From positions 1-57,978 of the forward strand of contig JAICGN010000014.1 of the NCBI GenBank assembly GCA_025923075.1: DNA of 57,978 nt. Direction: 5' to 3'. Below the pieces are notes generated by a model. The model did no database searches and had not been told where the DNA came from. It saw only the letters and a list, made by a program, of their open reading frames with translations. Positions 50,834 through 57,978 of the stretch are shown here, in pieces. Source of the stretch: Chitinophagaceae bacterium. Its GTDB lineage: Bacteria > Bacteroidota > Bacteroidia > Chitinophagales > Chitinophagaceae. The translations under genes were made by a program, and so were the position numbers. Each line of letters opens with the position of its first letter. Position 1 is the stretch's first letter.

Positions 50834-52342
50834 ATGTCTTCATCAGTAATTATTGTAGGCAGTGGCTTTGCAGGTTTATCAGCCGCTTCGTTTATGGCGA
50901 AGGCAGGATGGGATGTTAACGTGATAGAAAAAAATGGCACTCCGGGCGGAAGAGCAAGACAATTAAAAGAAAACGGGTACACTTTTGATATGGGCCCAAG
51001 CTGGTATTGGATGCCCGATGTATTTGAAAATTATTTTGAAAAATTTGATAAAAAGGTTACTGATTATTATTCGCTGCAACGTCTCGATCCCTCCTATCGT
51101 GTTTATTGGGATGATGGTTTTACTGATGTCCCGGCTGATTATAGCGAGTTTAAAGAAATGGTGAATGCGTTTGAGCCGGGTGCCGGTGAGCAACTTGACA
51201 GATATTTAACGGAAGCGGCTTTTAAGTATGAAGTAGGAATCAATAAATTAGTTCATAAACCAGGGCGTTCTATTTCCGAATTTTTGGACCGGGATATTTT
51301 CAAAGGTGCTCTTCGCTTAGATGTTTTTACATCGATAAAAAAGCATATAGAAAAACATTTTAGGCATCCCCGACTCCGCCAGCTAATGGAATTCCCTGTT
51401 TTGTTTCTTGGTGCCTTGCCCGAAAATACGCCTGCACTTTATAGCCTGATGAATTATGCTGACATTAAAGGAGGCACATGGTATCCGAAGGGAGGGATGT
51501 ATTCGGTAGTAAAAGCTATGTATAAGCTTGCAGTTGAGTTGGGGGTAAAATTTCATTTTAATGAAGAAGCACAAGAAATAGTTATACAAGAGGCTAGTGC
51601 AAAAAAAATAATCACAAACAAAAAGGTACACTCCGCTGATGTGATCATCAGTGGCGCTGATTATCATTTTACCGAAGAAAATCTTTTGCCTAAAGAATAT
51701 CGTAGTTACAGTGAGGTGTATTGGGACAACAGAGTAATGGCGCCAAGCTGCTTATTATATTTTGTCGGATTGAATAAGAAGTTGAAAAATGTATTACACC
51801 ACTCTTTGTTTTTCGATGTTCCTTTTGCGCTACATGCAAACGAGATCTATAACGATTCGCGGTGGCCAACCAACCCGCTGTTTTATGTAAGCATAAATTC
51901 AGTTACCGATGACACGGTTGCTCCCCCTGGCTGCGACAATATGGTTTTACTCATACCCATCGCTTCCGGTTTGAAAGGAGACGATGAAGAGATCAGAGAG
52001 AAATATTTTCAGCAGGTAATGGAAAGAATGGAAAAGCACACCGGCCAGTCCATTTTAGAAGCGGTCGTTTATAAAAAGACATTTTCCGTTTCGGATTTTG
52101 TCACTGAATACAATTCGTTCCGTGGCAACGCCTATGGCCTGGCTAATACGTTAATGCAGACTGCCTTATTTAAGCCTTCCTGCAAAAGCAAAAAGGTGAA
52201 AAATTTGTTCTATACGGGTCAATTAACCGTCCCGGGACCAGGTGTTCCGCCTTGTTTGATAAGTGGCGAGGTGGTAGCAAAAGAAGTAATAAAAGAATAC
52301 AGCGGTTTTTCTAAAGGTTACCATGAAAAATTAATTAATTAA
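50834..52342 (+). CDS. crtI: Phytoene desaturase (CrtI)
   Basis: The 502-residue FAD enzyme starts 'SSSVIIVGSGFAGLSAASFMAKAGWDVNVIEKNGTPGGRA', the dinucleotide motif of the CrtI family, and ends with 'GNAYGLANTLMQTALFKPSCKSKKVKNLFYTGQLTVPGPGVPPCLISGEVVAKEV', the bacterial phytoene desaturase signature. It introduces four double bonds into phytoene to give lycopene. The size and both ends are intact. It is followed by phytoene synthase, as in many Bacteroidota carotenoid operons. Confidence 0.95.
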   Translation: MSSSVIIVGSGFAGLSAASFMAKAGWDVNVIEKNGTPGGRARQLKENGYTFDMGPSWYWMPDVFENYFEKFDKKVTDYYSLQRLDPSYRVYWDDGFTDVPADYSEFKEMVNAFEPGAGEQLDRYLTEAAFKYEVGINKLVHKPGRSISEFLDRDIFKGALRLDVFTSIKKHIEKHFRHPRLRQLMEFPVLFLGALPENTPALYSLMNYADIKGGTWYPKGGMYSVVKAMYKLAVELGVKFHFNEEAQEIVIQEASAKKIITNKKVHSADVIISGADYHFTEENLLPKEYRSYSEVYWDNRVMAPSCLLYFVGLNKKLKNVLHHSLFFDVPFALHANEIYNDSRWPTNPLFYVSINSVTDDTVAPPGCDNMVLLIPIASGLKGDDEEIREKYFQQVMERMEKHTGQSILEAVVYKKTFSVSDFVTEYNSFRGNAYGLANTLMQTALFKPSCKSKKVKNLFYTGQLTVPGPGVPPCLISGEVVAKEVIKEYSGFSKGYHEKLIN

Positions 52343-52360
52343 TGAGTAAACTGAATAAAC

Positions 52361-53200
52361 ATGATCGAAAAATTTCATAATGTGAGTGCTAAGTGCAGTG
52401 AAATAACAACAACCGGCTACAGTACTTCATTTTCATCTGCTATTCGCTTATTGCATCCGGATATGCGCCAACCCATTTATAATATTTATGGTTTCGTTCG
52501 TTTTGCCGATGAAATCGTCGATACGTTTCATCAATATGATAAGGCCTCGCTCCTGGCAGAGTTTAAAGATGAAACATATGCAGCTCTTACAAGAGGCATT
52601 AGTGTGAACCCAATACTGAACAGTTTTCAGAAAACAGTTGATCAGTATAACATTGACCATGAACTCATCGACGCATTTTTTCACAGCATGGAAATGGATC
52701 TCACACAGCGAGCATACGACAAAGACAATTTTAACGAGTATGTATATGGTTCAGCAGAAGTAGTAGGGCTTATGTGTCTTTATGTTTTTTGCGAGGGAAG
52801 AAAAGAGGTCTATGAAAAACTAAAAACCCCTGCCCGGGCGCTGGGCGCCGCGTTTCAGAAAGTAAATTTCTTGCGGGATATAAAAGCCGATTACAATAGT
52901 TTATCAAGGATGTATTTTCCGGGTTGTGATTTTAATAATTTTACAGCCAGCGATAAAAAACAAATTGAAGAAGATATTTATAGCGATTTCAAAAACGCAT
53001 ATTCAGGAATATTAAAATTGCCAATGAAATCCAGATTTGGCGTATATGTTGCTTATAAGTACTACTTGTCACTTTTCAGGAAAATAAAGAGCCTGGAACC
53101 GGCAAGCGTATTAGAGGCAAGGATCCGCATCCCGGACTATAAAAAAGCAATGATAATTTTAAGGGCGGGAGTTAAAAACCAGTTAGGGCTTATCGGATAA
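52361..53200 (+). CDS. crtB: Phytoene synthase (CrtB)
   Basis: The 279-residue squalene/phytoene synthase family enzyme joins two GGPP molecules to make phytoene. The two aspartate-rich motifs are visible: DEIVD in 'FVRFADEIVDTF' (about residue 50) and DIKAD in 'QKVNFLRDIKADYNSLSRMYFP' (about residue 170). Placement between crtI and idi favours phytoene over squalene synthase. Its TAA overlaps the idi ATG by one base (TAATG). No GGPP synthase (crtE) gene is in the window. Confidence 0.94.
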   Translation: MIEKFHNVSAKCSEITTTGYSTSFSSAIRLLHPDMRQPIYNIYGFVRFADEIVDTFHQYDKASLLAEFKDETYAALTRGISVNPILNSFQKTVDQYNIDHELIDAFFHSMEMDLTQRAYDKDNFNEYVYGSAEVVGLMCLYVFCEGRKEVYEKLKTPARALGAAFQKVNFLRDIKADYNSLSRMYFPGCDFNNFTASDKKQIEEDIYSDFKNAYSGILKLPMKSRFGVYVAYKYYLSLFRKIKSLEPASVLEARIRIPDYKKAMIILRAGVKNQLGLIG

Positions 53201-53748
53201 TGGAAAATGATAAAGTAATATTGGTGAATGAACATGATGACCTCGTCGGCGTCATGGATAAAATGGAAGCACACAGGCAAGGTCTATTGCACAGAGCTTT
53301 CAGCATTTTTATTTTTAATAGTAAAGGAGAAATGCTGTTGCAACAAAGAGCAGCTTCAAAATATCATAGTGGCGGTTTGTGGACAAATGCCTGTTGCAGT
53401 CACCCGGTGCCAGGGGAAAAAACAGACGCTGCCGCACAAAGGAGATTGAAAGAGGAGCTTGGATTTGAAACACCGGTTGAAAAGATCTTTGATTTTGTTT
53501 ACAAAGCGCAATATGATAATGGTTTAACTGAGCATGAATTTGATCATGTTTTCGCCGGTGAATATGAAGGGCAAATAAATAGTAATCCTGATGAGGTAAG
53601 TGATTTTTGTTATAAGGAAATTTCGGAGATAAAAGCTACGATGCAAACCCATCCACAGAAATACACGGCATGGTTTCATCTTGCTTTTCCGAAGATTGAA
53701 GAATGGTGGAAAAACCGGTATGCAAATTCAACTGTTGAGATAAAGTAA
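53200..53748 (+). CDS. idi: Isopentenyl-diphosphate delta-isomerase, type I
   Basis: The 182-residue Nudix-fold protein has 'LLHRAFSIFIFNSKGEMLLQQRAASKYHSGGLWTNACCSHPVPGE', which contains the catalytic Cys and metal-binding His of IDI-1, and 'LTEHEFDHVFAGEYEG', which supplies the catalytic Glu. It interconverts IPP and DMAPP and raises supply of the allylic starter for carotenoids. It overlaps crtB by one base and is followed by a 74-base gap with a palindromic repeat. Confidence 0.95.
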   Translation: MENDKVILVNEHDDLVGVMDKMEAHRQGLLHRAFSIFIFNSKGEMLLQQRAASKYHSGGLWTNACCSHPVPGEKTDAAAQRRLKEELGFETPVEKIFDFVYKAQYDNGLTEHEFDHVFAGEYEGQINSNPDEVSDFCYKEISEIKATMQTHPQKYTAWFHLAFPKIEEWWKNRYANSTVEIK

Positions 53749-53792
53749 TTATGGCAACTACTATTTACAGATATTTTGAGACTTCAAAACTC

Positions 53793-53807
53793 TCCGCCTC
53801 AGGCGGA
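53793..53807. repeat. Palindromic repeat TCCGCC-TCA-GGCGGA between idi and crtZ
   Basis: A perfect 6-bp dyad with a 3-base loop in the 74-base gap, followed by a G run. It has the same TCCGCC/GGCGGA arms as the unit at 54416 within crtY, so it belongs to the same small repeat family. Confidence 0.7.
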
Positions 53808-53822
53808 ACGGGGGTATTATAA

Positions 53823-54332
53823 ATGACGTGGCTTTATTACATATTTATTCTTATTGCGACTTTCATTGTTATGGAGGGTATTACATGGCTTACGCATCGG
53901 TATGTCATGCATGGCTTTCTTTGGTATTTACATAAAGATCATCACCAGCCAGAGCCGGGATTTTTTGAAAAGAATGACGCATTCTTTATCATTTTTGCAG
54001 TGCCAAGTATCTTACTCATCTATTTCGGATCATTTGATCATGTATGGTGGATGCAGGCGATTGGTTTTGGCATCATGGCCTATGGAGTTGGATACTTTTT
54101 GGTTCATGATGTGATCATTCATCAGCGTTTCAAATGGTTTACACGCAGTAATAATTCATACGTCCGTGCCATTCGCTGGGCGCATAAGATGCATCACAAA
54201 CACATCGATCGTCATCATGGCGAAAGTTTCGGTATGTTGCTTGTTCATAAAAAATATTGGGACAAAATTAGACGGGATAGAAAACTGCTGGCGGGAAATA
54301 AAAAGGTGGAAAGAGAAACCCCCAGCCCCTAA
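53823..54332 (+). CDS. crtZ: Beta-carotene 3-hydroxylase (CrtZ)
   Basis: The 169-residue membrane di-iron hydroxylase of the fatty-acid hydroxylase superfamily has the histidine boxes THRYVMH (HX4H), HKDHH (HX2HH), 'VHDVIIHQRF' and HKMHHKHIDRHH. These fit CrtZ, which hydroxylates the beta rings at C-3 and C-3' to give zeaxanthin. Hydrophobic helices lie at about residues 3-22 and 50-100. The last residues (ETPSP) and the stop codon are encoded by a dispersed repeat at 54321, so the original C-terminus may have been altered. Confidence 0.93.
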   Translation: MTWLYYIFILIATFIVMEGITWLTHRYVMHGFLWYLHKDHHQPEPGFFEKNDAFFIIFAVPSILLIYFGSFDHVWWMQAIGFGIMAYGVGYFLVHDVIIHQRFKWFTRSNNSYVRAIRWAHKMHHKHIDRHHGESFGMLLVHKKYWDKIRRDRKLLAGNKKVERETPSP

Positions 54333-54337
54333 AGGAG
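54316..54337. repeat. Eroded CCCC-TAAA-GGAG repeat supplying the crtZ stop codon
   Basis: A CCCC-TAAA-GGAG core after a C-rich tract is a reversed and degraded form of the CTCC/CCCC-TTTA-GGGG unit. Its TAA is the stop codon of crtZ and the adjacent bases encode the final Ser-Pro residues. Confidence 0.5.
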
Positions 54338-54397
54338 TTTAGTCAAAAGTATAGGTGTTGTTTAGTCTTCCTATTTTGAGAATTACAATAATTAAGT

Positions 54398-55588
54398 ATG
54401 ATCGAATCTAAGTTATCCGCCATAGGGCGGAGACAGGAGCAATATGATTTTATTTTTACGGGTGCAGGCTGTGCTGCCTTGAGCGTCGTTATGCGAATGA
54501 TCAAAACCGGGAAATTCGCTGACAAAAAAATTTTGCTGATTGATAAAGAACCAAAGATAAAAAATGACCGGACCTGGTGCTTCTGGGAAAAGGAGGATGG
54601 GTTTTTTGAAAATGTAGTTTATAAGAAATGGGATAAGCTTTCTTTCTTCAGTGATTATTTTTCAGACATCATGGAGATCTCGCCCTATGAATACAAGATG
54701 ATCAGGGGGATTGATTTCTATAATTATTGCTTTTCGGAAATCGAAAGAAATAGAAATATTGACATCTTATATGGCAAAATAGGATCTATTATTTGTGATC
54801 GGGAGGGTATTTCAATTGAAATTGATAATGTCACGCAACGTTTCGAGCATGCTACATTATTTAATTCTTTTTTCCCGGAACAGGAACCTGATAGTATAAA
54901 TTCAAAAAAGGATATCAATCTCCTTCAACATTTTAAAGGATGGATAATTGAAACACCACACGCTGTATTTGATCCAGGCAAAGCAACATTTATGGATTTC
55001 AGGGTGGACCAAGCCAGGGGAACGACATTTGCCTATGTATTACCTTTTTCAGAAACGAGAGCATTGGTGGAGTACACGTTGTTTACAAAAGATATTTTGA
55101 AGTACGAGGAATATGACAAGGAATTGTCAGCTTACCTCAAAGAATTTTTGAAGATAGCCGACTATAAAATCATTGAAGAAGAGTTTGGCGTGATACCCAT
55201 GACCACCAGGAAGTTTGATTTTTTTACGGGCAACGGGTACAACATAGGTAGTGCAGGGGGACAAACAAAAGCTTCAAGCGGGTATACTTTTCAATTTATA
55301 CAAAAGCAGTCCCGGTTAATTACTGAGTGCCTGCTAAGTCATGATAAGTCTTTATCTGAAATCCCGGGAACTCCGGCTCGTTTTCTTTTTTACGACAAGG
55401 TTTTGCTTGATGTATTATACAATAAAAGAACAACAGGTAAAGAGGTATTTACTGCTCTTTTTAAAAAAAATCCGCCTCAACAGGTATTAAAGTTCATGGA
55501 TAATGAAAGTTCTTTTACAGAAGAACTAAAGATCATTTCTTGTTTACCCACGTTTCCGTTTTTAAAAGCGGCTTTCAATCAATTCTAA
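54398..55588 (+). CDS. crtY: Lycopene beta-cyclase (CrtY family)
   Basis: The 396-residue FAD/NAD-dependent cyclase converts lycopene to beta-carotene. It shows the dinucleotide motif 'FIFTGAGCAALSVVMRMI', 'DRTWCFWEKEDGFFENVVYKKW', 'FMDFRVDQARGTTFAYVLPFSETRALVEYTLFT' and 'GVIPMTTRKFDFFTGNGYNIGSAGGQTKASSGY', all CrtY hallmarks. Residues of about 6-14 (LSAIGRRQE) are encoded by a palindromic repeat (54416-54431), so the N-terminus ahead of the FAD domain is repeat-derived. The product supplies beta-carotene for CrtZ. Confidence 0.94.
   Translation: MIESKLSAIGRRQEQYDFIFTGAGCAALSVVMRMIKTGKFADKKILLIDKEPKIKNDRTWCFWEKEDGFFENVVYKKWDKLSFFSDYFSDIMEISPYEYKMIRGIDFYNYCFSEIERNRNIDILYGKIGSIICDREGISIEIDNVTQRFEHATLFNSFFPEQEPDSINSKKDINLLQHFKGWIIETPHAVFDPGKATFMDFRVDQARGTTFAYVLPFSETRALVEYTLFTKDILKYEEYDKELSAYLKEFLKIADYKIIEEEFGVIPMTTRKFDFFTGNGYNIGSAGGQTKASSGYTFQFIQKQSRLITECLLSHDKSLSEIPGTPARFLFYDKVLLDVLYNKRTTGKEVFTALFKKNPPQQVLKFMDNESSFTEELKIISCLPTFPFLKAAFNQF
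54416..54437. repeat. Palindromic repeat TCCGCC-ATAG-GGCGGA in the crtY N-terminus
   Basis: The 6-bp dyad with a 4-base loop lies within codons 7-12 of crtY. Its right side, GGCGGAGACAGG, is the exact reverse complement of 19049-19060 upstream of wzt, showing dispersal across the window. Confidence 0.75.
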
Positions 55589-55599
55589 GATTTCAAAAA

Positions 55600-55640
55600 G
55601 CCCCTTTAGGGGCCTGCCTGCCGGTAGGCAGGGTTTGGGG
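55600..55640. repeat. Composite palindrome after crtY, likely also a terminator
   Basis: GCCCC-TTTA-GGGGC (55600-55613) is followed without a gap by a second palindrome with arms CCTGCCT and AGGCAGG (55613-55632), then GTTTGGGGTT. The second unit looks inserted into the first, between its GGGG arm and its TTTGGGG tail. It lies between the convergent crtY and DUF genes and may terminate both transcripts. Confidence 0.6.
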
Positions 55641-55644
55641 TTCT

Positions 55645-56079
55645 TTACTGGTCGGGATCTAATTGCATAAATTCTCGCTTCACTGCTTTCAGCATACTGA
55701 ACAATTGTGCTACCTGGATCAAAAGCAGGATTCCTAAGGCAAGTATTACATACCACGGTAATCGAACGGTTTTAACTCCCTGAATCTCCTGGAATTTGTA
55801 AATATGGTAACCAGTGAGAGCCGAGCCAATGGCCATGCCAGCGACCAGGAAAGAAAGCAATGAAAAGAAAACTTTCAGAAACATGATCCGCATGGTGGAG
55901 TAGCCCACTTTAAAATTTTCAAGAATGGCGGCAGGAATGATTAACACCAATGCGATCCAGCTCCAGTTCTTATCAAACCAGGCATCGCTGACTGCAAGGT
56001 TTAGCGCCAGTACCAATACAATTGATAGTAATCCCCAGGGAAAAATTAAAAACGAAGATGGTTTATTTGATAGTCCCAT
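55645..56079 (-). CDS. Small four-helix membrane protein, unknown function
   Basis: The 144-residue protein has four strongly hydrophobic segments (about 10-28, 38-55, 64-88 and 106-127), joined by short loops such as 'SDAWFDKNWS' and 'IYKFQEIQGVKTVRLPW', and ends with a charged tail (AVKREFMQLDPDQ). There is no signal peptide or known domain. It is convergent to crtY and divergent from xylA. The consistent topology makes it a likely real inner-membrane protein; its role is unknown. Confidence 0.7.
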   Translation of the reverse strand: MGLSNKPSSFLIFPWGLLSIVLVLALNLAVSDAWFDKNWSWIALVLIIPAAILENFKVGYSTMRIMFLKVFFSLLSFLVAGMAIGSALTGYHIYKFQEIQGVKTVRLPWYVILALGILLLIQVAQLFSMLKAVKREFMQLDPDQ

Positions 56080-56212
56080 GATGTGGCATTTATAGGAGAG
56101 AAAGGTAAAAATAATTTGGCGATGATTGCATACTTTTATTCTGCATACTTACACCTGTTATTTGCTAAAACCGGTAACTTGATATCCTGATTCTTTAAAC
56201 TCATGTTTGCTT

Positions 56213-57541
56213 ATGAAAATTATTACAGGTAAGAAAGAATTTTTCCCAGGTATTGGAAAGATCAACTATGAAGGTCCTCAGTCAGATAATCCTCTTGCTT
56301 ATCGCTGGTATGAAGAAAATAAAACAGTCGCAGGAAGATCTATGAAAAACTGGTTGCGCTTTGCGTGTGCATACTGGCATAGCTTCTGTGGCAGTGGAGC
56401 TGATCCTTTCGGTGAGCCAACGCATCTATTTCCATGGAATGAAAAAAGCGACGCGGTTGAACGGGCAAAAGATAAAGCAGATGCAGCCTTTGAATTCATC
56501 ACAAAACTTGGCTTGCCTTATTATTGTTTTCATGATACCGATGCAGTTGATTACACCAATGATATCAAAGAGAACGACAGCAGGTTAAATGCCATCACCA
56601 ATTATCTTGGCGAGAAACAAGAGGCAAGTGGTGTGAAGCTTTTATGGGGTACAGCCAATTTATTTTCAAATAGGAGATACATGAACGGTGCTGCCACTAA
56701 TCCGGATTTTCATGTGCTTGCCCATGCCGCTGCCCAGGTAAAAGCTGCCTTGGATGCAACAATTGCCCTGGGAGGCGAAAATTATGTGTTTTGGGGTGGC
56801 CGAGAAGGATATATGAGTTTATTAAATACTAATATGAAAAGAGAGAAGGACCATTTTGCCATGTTCCTTCATAAGGCAAAGGATTATGCAAGAAGCAATG
56901 GCTTCAAAGGCACATTTTTTATAGAACCCAAACCATGTGAGCCAAGCAAGCATCAGTATGATTATGACTGTGAAACTGTAATTGGTTTTTTGAGACAATA
57001 TGATCTGTTAAATGACTTCAAACTGAATGTTGAAGTAAATCATGCGACACTTGCCGGTCATACATTCACTCATGAATTACAGGCAGCCGCCGATGCCGGA
57101 TTGCTGGGAAGCATTGATGCAAATCGCGGCGATTACCAAAATGGTTGGGACACCGATCAATTTCCAAATAGCATCAACGAACTTACCGAAGCCATGCTGG
57201 TAATACTTGAAGCGGGGGGCTTTAAAGGCGGTGGCATTAACTTCGATGCAAAGATCCGCAGGAACTCTACAGATCCTGAGGATCTTTTTCATGCACATAT
57301 TGGCGGAATGGATGCGTTTGCCAGAGCATTGATCATCGCCGATAATATTTTACAGAAATCAGATTATAAAAAAGTGAGAAAAGATCGTTATGCGTCTTTT
57401 GATAAAGCGCAGGGAAAAGAATTCGAAGAAGGAAAATTATCACTTGAGGACTTGAGAACTTATGCAATTATCAATGGCGAGCCGTTGACAAGAAGCGGCA
57501 AACAGGAATACATGGAGAATATTATTAACAGATATATATAA
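56213..57541 (+). CDS. xylA: Xylose isomerase
   Basis: From the ATG at 56213 the protein has 442 residues (a TTG two codons earlier is less likely). It starts '[41 protein letters not shown]', which fits XylA. Metal- and substrate-site segments are visible: '[10 protein letters not shown]' (catalytic His-Asp pair), '[17 protein letters not shown]', '[18 protein letters not shown]', '[15 protein letters not shown]' and '[20 protein letters not shown]'. It interconverts D-xylose and D-xylulose (and D-glucose and D-fructose). No xylulokinase lies next to it in this window. Confidence 0.97.
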   Translation: MKIITGKKEFFPGIGKINYEGPQSDNPLAYRWYEENKTVAGRSMKNWLRFACAYWHSFCGSGADPFGEPTHLFPWNEKSDAVERAKDKADAAFEFITKLGLPYYCFHDTDAVDYTNDIKENDSRLNAITNYLGEKQEASGVKLLWGTANLFSNRRYMNGAATNPDFHVLAHAAAQVKAALDATIALGGENYVFWGGREGYMSLLNTNMKREKDHFAMFLHKAKDYARSNGFKGTFFIEPKPCEPSKHQYDYDCETVIGFLRQYDLLNDFKLNVEVNHATLAGHTFTHELQAAADAGLLGSIDANRGDYQNGWDTDQFPNSINELTEAMLVILEAGGFKGGGINFDAKIRRNSTDPEDLFHAHIGGMDAFARALIIADNILQKSDYKKVRKDRYASFDKAQGKEFEEGKLSLEDLRTYAIINGEPLTRSGKQEYMENIINRYI

Positions 57542-57598
57542 AAGCAAGAATAAAGATTGCTGAGTCATTATTGAATAATTTTTAGCTCTCAACCTTTC

Positions 57599-57978
57599 AT
57601 GAAGAACATTGGCCAAACAGTCAATTGGGGTATCATTGGTTGCGGCGACGTGTGTGAAGTGAAAAGCGGTCCTGCGTTTAATAAAGTTGCCAATTCAAAA
57701 TTGATGGCTGTGATGCGTCGTAATGTTGAAAAAGCCAAAGACTTTGCGCAGCGACACGGCGTTCCGAACTACTATGCTGATGCTGCTGAATTGATAAATG
57801 ACAGAGCCGTAAATGCAATTTATATTGCTACGCCACCTTCTTCACATGAAGCTTACGTTGAAATGGCTTTGAAAGCCGGTAAACCTGTTTATGTTGAAAA
57901 GCCGGTCACTGTAAATTCTGCATCGGTGGAAAGAATGATAGAAATGGAAAGAAGGCATGACGGGAAGGTAAGTGTTGC
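57599..57978 (+). CDS. Gfo/Idh/MocA family oxidoreductase (3'-truncated by window end)
   Basis: The frame starts at ATG 57599 and is open to the window end (126 codons). The N-terminal NAD(P) Rossmann motif 'WGIIGCGDVCEVKSGPAF', 'DRAVNAIYIATPPSSHEAYVEMALKAGKPVYVEKPVTVN' with the EKP catalytic tripeptide, and the general spacing identify the family. It lies 57 bases after xylA, so it may be a sugar dehydrogenase in the same operon. The substrate cannot be judged from the N-terminal part. Confidence 0.88.
   Translation, partial: MKNIGQTVNWGIIGCGDVCEVKSGPAFNKVANSKLMAVMRRNVEKAKDFAQRHGVPNYYADAAELINDRAVNAIYIATPPSSHEAYVEMALKAGKPVYVEKPVTVNSASVERMIEMERRHDGKVSV

Noticed and set aside
1-57978. CRISPR arrays, tRNA or rRNA genes, insertion sequences, prophage genes
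   Set aside because: I looked for regular spacer repeats, tRNA-like cloverleaf ends, transposase motifs and phage structural genes and saw none. The dispersed palindromes are too short to encode proteins.

Overview
The window looks like a chromosomal segment of a member of the Bacteroidota, most likely a Chitinophagaceae-type bacterium. The evidence is the AT-rich DNA, the TAnnTTTG-type promoter boxes, a UpxY-type NusG paralogue heading a polysaccharide operon, Bacteroidota-style lipoproteins, and a MerR - ECF sigma - crtI - crtB - idi - crtZ - crtY carotenoid locus. I see no tRNA, rRNA, CRISPR array, transposase or phage gene. Taxonomy is inference from content.

Region 1 (1-4213) is ordinary chromosome: the end of an unknown gene, an RtcB RNA ligase carrying a palindromic repeat inside its reading frame, a META-domain lipoprotein, a 52-codon gene with its own terminator, and a DUF5009/NagX-type membrane acyltransferase.

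Region 2 (about 4245-49265) is a roughly 45 kb, almost entirely co-directional cell-surface polysaccharide cluster. It opens with a UpxY-like antiterminator behind a leader with inverted repeats, then Wza and a Wzc-type tyrosine autokinase. Nucleotide-sugar genes follow: a WbpP-like UDP-GlcNAc 4-epimerase, RmlB, RmlA, an SDR, Gmd and Fcl. Next come a GT11 fucosyltransferase-like protein, FkbM methyltransferases, a Wzm/Wzt ABC exporter, WlbA/WlbB-like enzymes, two asparagine-synthase-like amidotransferases, several methyltransferases and many glycosyltransferases. A compact module holds a GDPD-like protein, a HAD hydrolase, two nucleotidyltransferases and a cupin. Two separate deacetylase - formyltransferase - GT4 cassettes follow. 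A PHP-type CpsB/YwqE tyrosine phosphatase, the expected antagonist of Wzc, closes the cluster. One multi-pass membrane protein is on the opposite strand. No Wzx flippase, initiating phosphoglycosyltransferase, sugar aminotransferase, RmlC or RmlD was found here.

Region 3 (49310-55588) is a carotenoid locus led by a MerR-type regulator whose B12 domain keeps the W-x9-EH and E-x-H-x2-G residues of CarH photoreceptors. An ECF sigma factor and genes sufficient to go from GGPP to zeaxanthin follow, apart from GGPP synthase. Repeated TTAAACA/TGTTTAA half-sites lie between the regulator and the sigma gene.

Region 4 (55645-57978) has a small membrane protein, xylose isomerase and the start of a Gfo/Idh/MocA oxidoreductase.

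Across the window, at least eight small palindromic GC-rich repeats sit at gene borders or inside genes, where they supply start codons, stop codons and coding sequence. Two are composites of one palindrome inside another. The most notable biological ideas are the paired deacetylase-formyltransferase cassettes without a sugar aminotransferase (a possible acetyl-to-formyl exchange on amino sugars), the duplicated nucleotidyltransferase/GDPD/HAD/cupin module, the mixed Wza-Wzc plus Wzm-Wzt export logic, and a CarH-plus-ECF light switch for carotenoids.
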